Virus record (IMG/VR): IMGVR_UViG_3300027754_000401
Span: 1 to 25,291 of that record
Reading direction: 5' to 3' (one strand)
Length of the DNA stretch: 25,291 bases
Source: a virus
Shown: positions 21,595 to 25,291 of the stretch, piece after piece
Numbering within the stretch: position 1 is the first letter of the stretch
Layout of the letters: every line of letters begins with the position of its first letter
Notes under the pieces: model-generated
Told to the model about the DNA's origin: nothing
The model's database searches: none
The model's input: the letters and a program-made list of their open reading frames with translations, nothing else
Translations under genes and position numbers: made by a program

Positions 21595-23682
21595 TTACTC
21601 ACCGGAAAAGGGGTCGAATTCGGCCGGGGCCGGCAGGGCCTCGGCGGGGGCTGCGGCCAGGGCCATTTCCGCCAGGGCGGCGGCCCCGGATTTGGCGGCC
21701 TGGGCTGCGTGTTCGGTGGGGGTCAGGGGGGCGGAATTCAGGAGGCGGGCATTCCAGGCGGCGTCACTGGTCCGGCGGTGGACTTCCCCGGCGGCGCGGC
21801 GTTCCACGTCCATGCGTTCGGGGGTGGTGGCAGCCACGGCGCGGCCGTAATTCATCATCAGCGCGTCCACGTCTTTTCTGGACGGGGTGACAAAGGCCGG
21901 GGCCTCACCGATCCATGCCCCCCGTCTGGCCCCGTGGCCCTCGCAGACCTGGACGCGGGAAGGGTCCTGGGGATTGAGAAAGCAAAGGTATTTTTCCCCA
22001 CGTTTTAACTGGATCCGGTGGCCGTGTTCATTCTTGACGCTGGCCAGGTAAACCATGGGGTCGGCGGAAATGGTGCGGTCCTCAAATAGGATTTCCAGGC
22101 GGTCCGAAACCGTCCTTTCAATGGCCGATTCCATGCCCATGAGGGCCACACAATCCCGGGGGGCCAGGCGCACCAGGTCCCCGGCCCCGGCCTGCCATGC
22201 TTCCCGCCGGCTGCGGCGGCGGATCCGGGAAAATCCAGGTTGCTGGACAAAGGCGGACACGGCGGCGCGGGCCTCGGTGGGCATTTCGGCCAGCTTTTCC
22301 TGCCCCCACCAGCTGGACCCGTCCAGGGTGAATTCAGAAACGAGATTTCCGCAGTCCTCCCATTGCGTCAGTTCGTGGTCGGTGCGGTCCTCCAGGCCTC
22401 CAATAATCTCATTGGCCAGGGTGACGAATTGGCCCCAGGGCATGACGGGCAGGGCCATGAGTTGCTGGCGTTCAAAGGGCAGGGCCTCCATGGCCTTTAG
22501 GTAAAATTTATTGGCCCGCAGAATGCCCTCGTTTTCCTCGGGGGCGTGGTCCCGATTAATGCCCGTGGCACCAGGGAGGGCGGAAAACTCCGTGCGGTGG
22601 ATGGAAAAGCTGGATTCCAGGGGGGCCTTGTATCTGAAATTTCCCGTGCGTTGGCCGGGGTAAAGCATTCCCTTAAAAGCAGGATCCCCAAAGCGGCCGG
22701 ACCGGTCAATGGTGACGGCCCCTTTTGTCAGGAAATGCAGTCTTTCCTCAAATGCTTTGGACCCGCTGGCCGTGCCGTGTTCCCAGACCAGGGTGGTGCC
22801 CGTTTTGCGATACCCAAAATTGGTCAGCAGGTGAATGACAAACCACTCGAAAGTGGCCTGCGTCAGGCCCCTTTTAATGCCGGTGCCGGCATCCAAAATG
22901 GTGGGCTGGTATCCCCTGCAAATATTGTGCGCACTGGCATAGTCCAGGGCATGGAATGCCTGGGGGCGGGTGGCCTGCTGATTGATGCCCAGGAAGTTCA
23001 CGTAAACGTCCACCTGTTCGTCGTCAAAAAAGATGATTTCCCCAGGCAGGACCCCCACCCGGCTGGCGCGGATGGATGGCAGATAATTGCTAGCGGCCTT
23101 GGTTCCCTGGTGGCGCAGGGCCAGCTGGTAATTGCTGGGCTTGTGGCGGGAAAGTGTCTTATAGGACCAGGCTGCCGGCAGGCCGGTGGCCAGGGTGCGT
23201 TTCGGCGGGGTGGAATAGCCAGGGATTGCCATGGCCGTGTCCCCCTTTTCCCATGCTGCCAGGCGCAGCTGTAAACTGCGCCAGGCCTTTTTGCGGGTGC
23301 GGTCCCGTTGGAAACTTTCCACCATGCCCAGCCAGAATTGAAGGAATGCCTCGGGCAGCTGGGAGGTGTTGGGGGATTTCGCCCGGTTGACCAGTCCCTG
23401 CCACCCCTCGGCCAGCCATTTGTCATATTTCCGCCGGATGGTGGGGACCGACTGCCCCACGATGGCCGCCACCCGGGCCACGGCGGCCGCCCTGGTGCCG
23501 TGGCCGGCGGCGTGGATGCCTTCCAGATGCGGGATCAGGGCCAGCACTTCGGCCCGGGCCTTGGGGGCCACCCGGTGCCAGTCTGCATTATCACCCATGG
23601 GGATGATTTTAGCAGGTTCGGCGGCGGGCAGCATTTGCAGGCCGGGGGCCTGGTCGGGGGTGGTGGTAAGGATGGAAAGCAT
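21595..23682 (-). CDS. Mu-type DDE transposase (MuA-like)
   Basis: A 695-residue protein from ATG 23680-23682; MuA is 663 residues. The N-terminal part contains helix-turn-helix end-binding regions (for example RAAAVARVAAIVGQSVPTIRRKYDKWL at 64-90). The RNaseH-like core includes EIIFFDDEQVDVYVNF (215-230, first catalytic Asp at 220 or 221) and KAPLESSF (352-359, catalytic Glu356). The segment aligned with the second Asp, LVWEHGTASG (298-307), has Glu301 instead; 301 to 356 is 55 residues, like MuA's 56. A beta-barrel domain (about 490-585) and an Ala-rich tail follow. The enzyme joins phage ends to target DNA for integration and replicative transposition. Confidence 0.92.
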   Translation of the reverse strand: MLSILTTTPDQAPGLQMLPAAEPAKIIPMGDNADWHRVAPKARAEVLALIPHLEGIHAAGHGTRAAAVARVAAIVGQSVPTIRRKYDKWLAEGWQGLVNRAKSPNTSQLPEAFLQFWLGMVESFQRDRTRKKAWRSLQLRLAAWEKGDTAMAIPGYSTPPKRTLATGLPAAWSYKTLSRHKPSNYQLALRHQGTKAASNYLPSIRASRVGVLPGEIIFFDDEQVDVYVNFLGINQQATRPQAFHALDYASAHNICRGYQPTILDAGTGIKRGLTQATFEWFVIHLLTNFGYRKTGTTLVWEHGTASGSKAFEERLHFLTKGAVTIDRSGRFGDPAFKGMLYPGQRTGNFRYKAPLESSFSIHRTEFSALPGATGINRDHAPEENEGILRANKFYLKAMEALPFERQQLMALPVMPWGQFVTLANEIIGGLEDRTDHELTQWEDCGNLVSEFTLDGSSWWGQEKLAEMPTEARAAVSAFVQQPGFSRIRRRSRREAWQAGAGDLVRLAPRDCVALMGMESAIERTVSDRLEILFEDRTISADPMVYLASVKNEHGHRIQLKRGEKYLCFLNPQDPSRVQVCEGHGARRGAWIGEAPAFVTPSRKDVDALMMNYGRAVAATTPERMDVERRAAGEVHRRTSDAAWNARLLNSAPLTPTEHAAQAAKSGAAALAEMALAAAPAEALPAPAEFDPFSGE

Positions 23683-23701
23683 GGCGGGAAACGGTGGAAA
23701 A

Positions 23702-24340
23702 TTATTTGGCGGCGCGGGCGGCGCGGATTTCTTTAATCAGGTCCAGACTGCCCCGCAGTTTGGTTTCCATGCCGGCCAGGCTGGGCTGCGTGGGATCCGC
23801 AGAAACCAGGGGCAGGTGCCACAAGGCCGTGGCCGTGGGGGCCGTGGGGCTGGCCGCGTCGGCCAGCTGGTCCCAGAGGGGCAGCCATAGCTGGCAGGCC
23901 GCAGCCTGGGCGGAAATCTGGGGGGCTTTTTCCGGGGTCCCCTTGGGGCCGTCCAGCTTGTAAAGGTCGGTTGCCTTCCGGCCGACCAGATCCAGGGCGG
24001 CCAGGTCGGCGTCCGTGCTGCCAGGCCCCAGGCCCATGCGGCCGGCGGCCGCCATATAGTTGTAGGCCGTGCGGCGGGAAATGCCCAGGGGCAGGACATT
24101 TTCGGCCATCCACTGGTCGAAACCTTCATTCCCAGAATCAAGTGCAACGGTTGCACTTGATTTCCGGCCCTGCCCACGCTGGCCGGCCGGCAGGGTGAAA
24201 ATGGCCTGGGCCTGGACCAGGTGCTGGCCCATGCCCAGAATGCCCCGCAGGGCATGGCCAGACTGGGCGCGGATCCCGGCCAGACACGTTTCCAAAGTAG
24301 GGGCGGCGGCCAGGGTGGTGGTGGTGGTGATTTCGCGCAT
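23702..24340 (-). CDS. DUF3102-like early DNA-binding protein
   Basis: A 212-residue protein from ATG 24338-24340. An N-terminal helix (RGILGMGQHLVQAQAIF, 32-48) resembles the 'G..L.eAk...' element of DUF3102. It is followed by GFDQWMAENVLPLGISRRTAYNYMAAAGRM (73-102), a helix-turn-helix with the 'S-R-R-T-A-Y-N-Y-M' recognition region. The C-terminal part contains a Leu-rich helical stretch. It lies between the leftward RHH gene and the transposase gene, which suggests early regulation. A 27-bp perfect palindrome lies inside its coding sequence. Confidence 0.7.
   Translation of the reverse strand: MREITTTTTLAAAPTLETCLAGIRAQSGHALRGILGMGQHLVQAQAIFTLPAGQRGQGRKSSATVALDSGNEGFDQWMAENVLPLGISRRTAYNYMAAAGRMGLGPGSTDADLAALDLVGRKATDLYKLDGPKGTPEKAPQISAQAAACQLWLPLWDQLADAASPTAPTATALWHLPLVSADPTQPSLAGMETKLRGSLDLIKEIRAARAAK
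24136..24162. repeat. 27-bp perfect palindrome inside the DUF3102-like gene
   Basis: Arms of 13 bp (AATCAAGTGCAAC at 24136-24148 and its exact reverse complement at 24150-24162) flank a single G. It codes for SATVALDS within a linker between the two recognisable parts of the protein. Length and perfection suggest a regulatory protein-binding site or a strong hairpin. Confidence 0.85.
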
Positions 24341-24359
24341 GGTATGACTGGGTTATACC
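24341..24359. promoter_or_regulatory. Putative RHH operator (second site)
   Basis: GGTATGAC and GTTATACC are inverted around TGG, one mismatch from perfect, using the same heptamers as the main operator but in the opposite order. The site ends one base before the 24340 start codon on the left and covers the stop codon of the leftward RHH gene. Confidence 0.6.
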
Positions 24360-24538
24360 GTTGGCGCGGGTGATTGGAGGCGGGCCAGATGTTCCCGCAG
24401 GGCGCGGCGAATTACTTTGGACCGGTCCAGATCCAGCATGCGCACGGCCACGTCCAGGCGGGCGATGGTTTCGGTGGGGATCCAGACGGCCACAAGGCCA
24501 GTGGCCTTCCGGGTGGAGGGGGGTTTTGTCGAGTTCAT
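24353..24538 (-). CDS. Small ribbon-helix-helix regulator (leftward; Cro/Ner-like position)
   Basis: A 61-residue protein from ATG 24536-24538. A short basic, Ser/Pro-rich arm (1-13) precedes a complete RHH fold: strand LVAVWIPTE (about 15-23), helix TIARLDVAVRMLDL, then DRSKVIRRALREHLARL. The 'RSKVIRRALREH' block is typical of Arc/CopG/MetJ proteins, which bind operators as dimers of dimers through the paired strands. As the first leftward gene after the divergent promoter, it occupies the place of Mu ner. It probably represses one or both early promoters through the GTTATAC sites that flank it. Confidence 0.8.
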   Translation of the reverse strand: MNSTKPPSTRKATGLVAVWIPTETIARLDVAVRMLDLDRSKVIRRALREHLARLQSPAPTV

Positions 24539-24577
24539 GGTTTAACTTGGTTATACCAAGTATAACATGCCGTCAAT
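24536..24577 (-). promoter_or_regulatory. Early leftward promoter with short leader
   Basis: On the minus strand, TTGACG (plus 24571-24576) and TATAAC (plus 24550-24555) form a good -35/-10 pair with a 15-nt spacer. Each element is one base from the sigma70 consensus. The predicted start, around 24543, is only about five bases from the ATG of the leftward RHH gene, so the mRNA may be nearly leaderless. The main operator overlaps the spacer and -10. Confidence 0.65.
24550..24566. promoter_or_regulatory. Main GTTATAC operator in the divergent control region
   Basis: A perfect inverted repeat GTTATAC-CAA-GTATAAC (7-3-7) overlies the -10 and spacer of the leftward promoter. CTTGG/CCAAG around TTATA gives a second, overlapping palindrome (24546-24560). 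A half-site, GTTATAC, recurs at 24602-24608. Binding by one or both RHH proteins is the natural inference. Confidence 0.75.
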
Positions 24578-24601
24578 ATTTATTTGCTTTTTTCTGTGAA
24601 T

Positions 24602-24608
24602 GTTATAC
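24602..24608. promoter_or_regulatory. Operator half-site before the rightward RHH gene
   Basis: GTTATAC heptamer, identical to the arms of the main operator, ending 10 bases before the GTG of the rightward gene. It also looks like a -10 element (TATACC) for rightward transcription, with a weak TTGCTT upstream at 24584-24589. Confidence 0.5.
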
Positions 24609-24618
24609 CTGCGGGCTT

Positions 24619-24933
24619 GTGAAATCCCCCCGTGATGGCCTCTCCCTGATAGCGTTTAAGCTGGACCCCGAATTATTGGAGGCCATGGATAGCGCACGGG
24701 GGCGGCGTGGCCGGTCCGAATTCATCCGGGAGGCCCTGGCGGCCACTCTCCAGAAAATGGGCGTCCCCCTTTCCCCCAACGCGGAAACCGTGCCGGACCG
24801 TGTTTTTACCCACCGGGCAAAGGTCCAGAATTCCGGCTTAGATGAGCGCAGTTCGCCCTTTTCTGCCCCCCCTAAAAATGGCCCCGTGGGGACCGGTTCC
24901 ACGTCCCCTTTCACCGGTAAAAAAAGGCCATGA
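24619..24933 (+). CDS. Ribbon-helix-helix repressor candidate (rightward)
   Basis: A 104-residue protein starting at GTG 24619-24621; no in-frame ATG precedes the fold, and the next ATG lies inside it. The RHH fold is residues about 7-46: strand GLSLIAFKLDPEL, then helices LLEAMDSARGRRG and RSEFIREALAATLQKM. The C-terminal half (50-104) is Pro/Ser/Gly-rich and basic at the end, likely disordered, perhaps a flexible protease or partner-recognition tail. It is transcribed away from the early operon, the position of the Mu c repressor, so a lysogeny repressor role is inferred. It overlaps the next gene as ATGA. Confidence 0.7.
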   Translation: MKSPRDGLSLIAFKLDPELLEAMDSARGRRGRSEFIREALAATLQKMGVPLSPNAETVPDRVFTHRAKVQNSGLDERSSPFSAPPKNGPVGTGSTSPFTGKKRP

Positions 24934-25232
24934 TTCCCACCACTTTTTCCACCCGCCACTGGTTGGCCTGCGCGGCCGGCTTTGCCGCCGCCGTGGCCCT
25001 CATTGTCTGGCCCGATTCTGGCCGGCCGACGGTGGACATTACGGCCGAAATGCTGGACGTGCGCCAGGCTCAGGCGGAAATGGAAACCCTGGCCGGCCCG
25101 GCCGCAGCTGGGGATCCCACGGCCCGGAAAAAATACCTCGGCAGCCTGGCGGCGGCCGGCGGATCCCCGGCAGAGGCCCGGCAGATTCAAATGCAATGGG
25201 CCGGCATGGACCAGGCCCGGAAGGCCCATTAA
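24930..25232 (+). CDS. Small membrane-anchored protein beside the repressor
   Basis: A 100-residue protein from ATG 24930-24932, overlapping the RHH gene by four bases. One transmembrane segment (about 10-27, HWLACAAGFAAAVALIVW) follows a short polar N-terminus. A helical domain then extends to the C-terminus (ITAEMLDVRQAQAEMETLAG, and a second AEARQIQMQWAGMDQARKAH helix). Co-transcription with the putative repressor suggests expression in the lysogen, for example as an immunity or superinfection-exclusion factor; this is inference. No family is recognised. Confidence 0.65.
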   Translation: MIPTTFSTRHWLACAAGFAAAVALIVWPDSGRPTVDITAEMLDVRQAQAEMETLAGPAAAGDPTARKKYLGSLAAAGGSPAEARQIQMQWAGMDQARKAH

Positions 25233-25267
25233 TTGGCCCCCTTTTTAATGCCCACCACGGCCCCCCC

Positions 25268-25291
25268 ATGCCCTCCCAAAGTTATCAGACC
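25268..25291 (+). CDS. Possible start of another rightward gene (cut by right edge)
   Basis: ATG at 25268-25270 opens a frame of eight codons (MPSQSYQT) to the window end. It is preceded by a CCCACCACGG-type C-rich leader resembling those of the other genes. Another ATG at 25249 in a different frame is a rival, so this is tentative. Confidence 0.3.

Noticed and set aside
25248-25291. Phage end or attachment site at the right edge
   Set aside because: No target-site duplication or terminal TG/CA repeat array can be recognised; the element appears to continue past the edge.

Overview
The window holds most of a transposable (Mu-like) phage or prophage from a high-GC bacterium. The diagnostic set is a Mu-type DDE transposase (MuA-like) next to a MuB-like AAA+ ATPase, followed by a Mu-order head module: gp25-like, gp26-like, DUF3486 small terminase, large terminase, DUF935 portal, I-type protease/scaffold, decoration protein and major capsid. 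No tail-sheath gene is visible. A tail-tube-like gene suggests a siphovirus-type tail, as in B3/D3112-type transposable phages, but the left edge cuts the tail module. The host cannot be named from sequence alone. The high GC, GCC-dominated codon use and near-absence of Shine-Dalgarno sequences suggest, weakly, a lineage such as Verrucomicrobiota.

Almost everything is one leftward (minus-strand) gene train. Reading it in transcription order from the right: a divergent control region near 24.34-24.62 kb separates a rightward ribbon-helix-helix (RHH) gene plus a small membrane protein from a leftward RHH gene. The region carries GTTATAC/GTATAAC operators and a sigma70-like promoter. The early operon follows: a DUF3102-like HTH protein, MuA, MuB, several small unknown or DNA-binding proteins, a minimal PolX-like nucleotidyltransferase, a Gam-like protein and, last, a ParB-like protein closed by a terminator at about 15.87 kb. 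The late region starts with a lysis block of lipoproteins, holin, GH108-type endolysin and a membrane coiled-coil protein. Then come packaging and head genes, whose 63-84 nt gaps each hold a strong hairpin. Last are connector, tail-tube, MuF-like and gpG-like genes and the start of a repeat-containing fibre gene that runs off the left edge.

The most unusual content: a lysogeny switch apparently built from two RHH proteins; a 203-residue PolX-like enzyme reduced to palm and C-terminal motifs; a fused FkbM-like/GT32-like glycosyltransferase inside the structural operon; transposase and ATPase partners that each carry a substitution at a key acidic active-site position; C-rich, G-poor leaders lacking Shine-Dalgarno sequences but sharing recurring motifs; and hairpins around the head genes. 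Genes are tightly packed, often with ATGA overlaps. The only gene-free stretch over 200 bases is 15790-15994; none exceeds 300. I see no tRNA, rRNA, CRISPR or insertion sequence.
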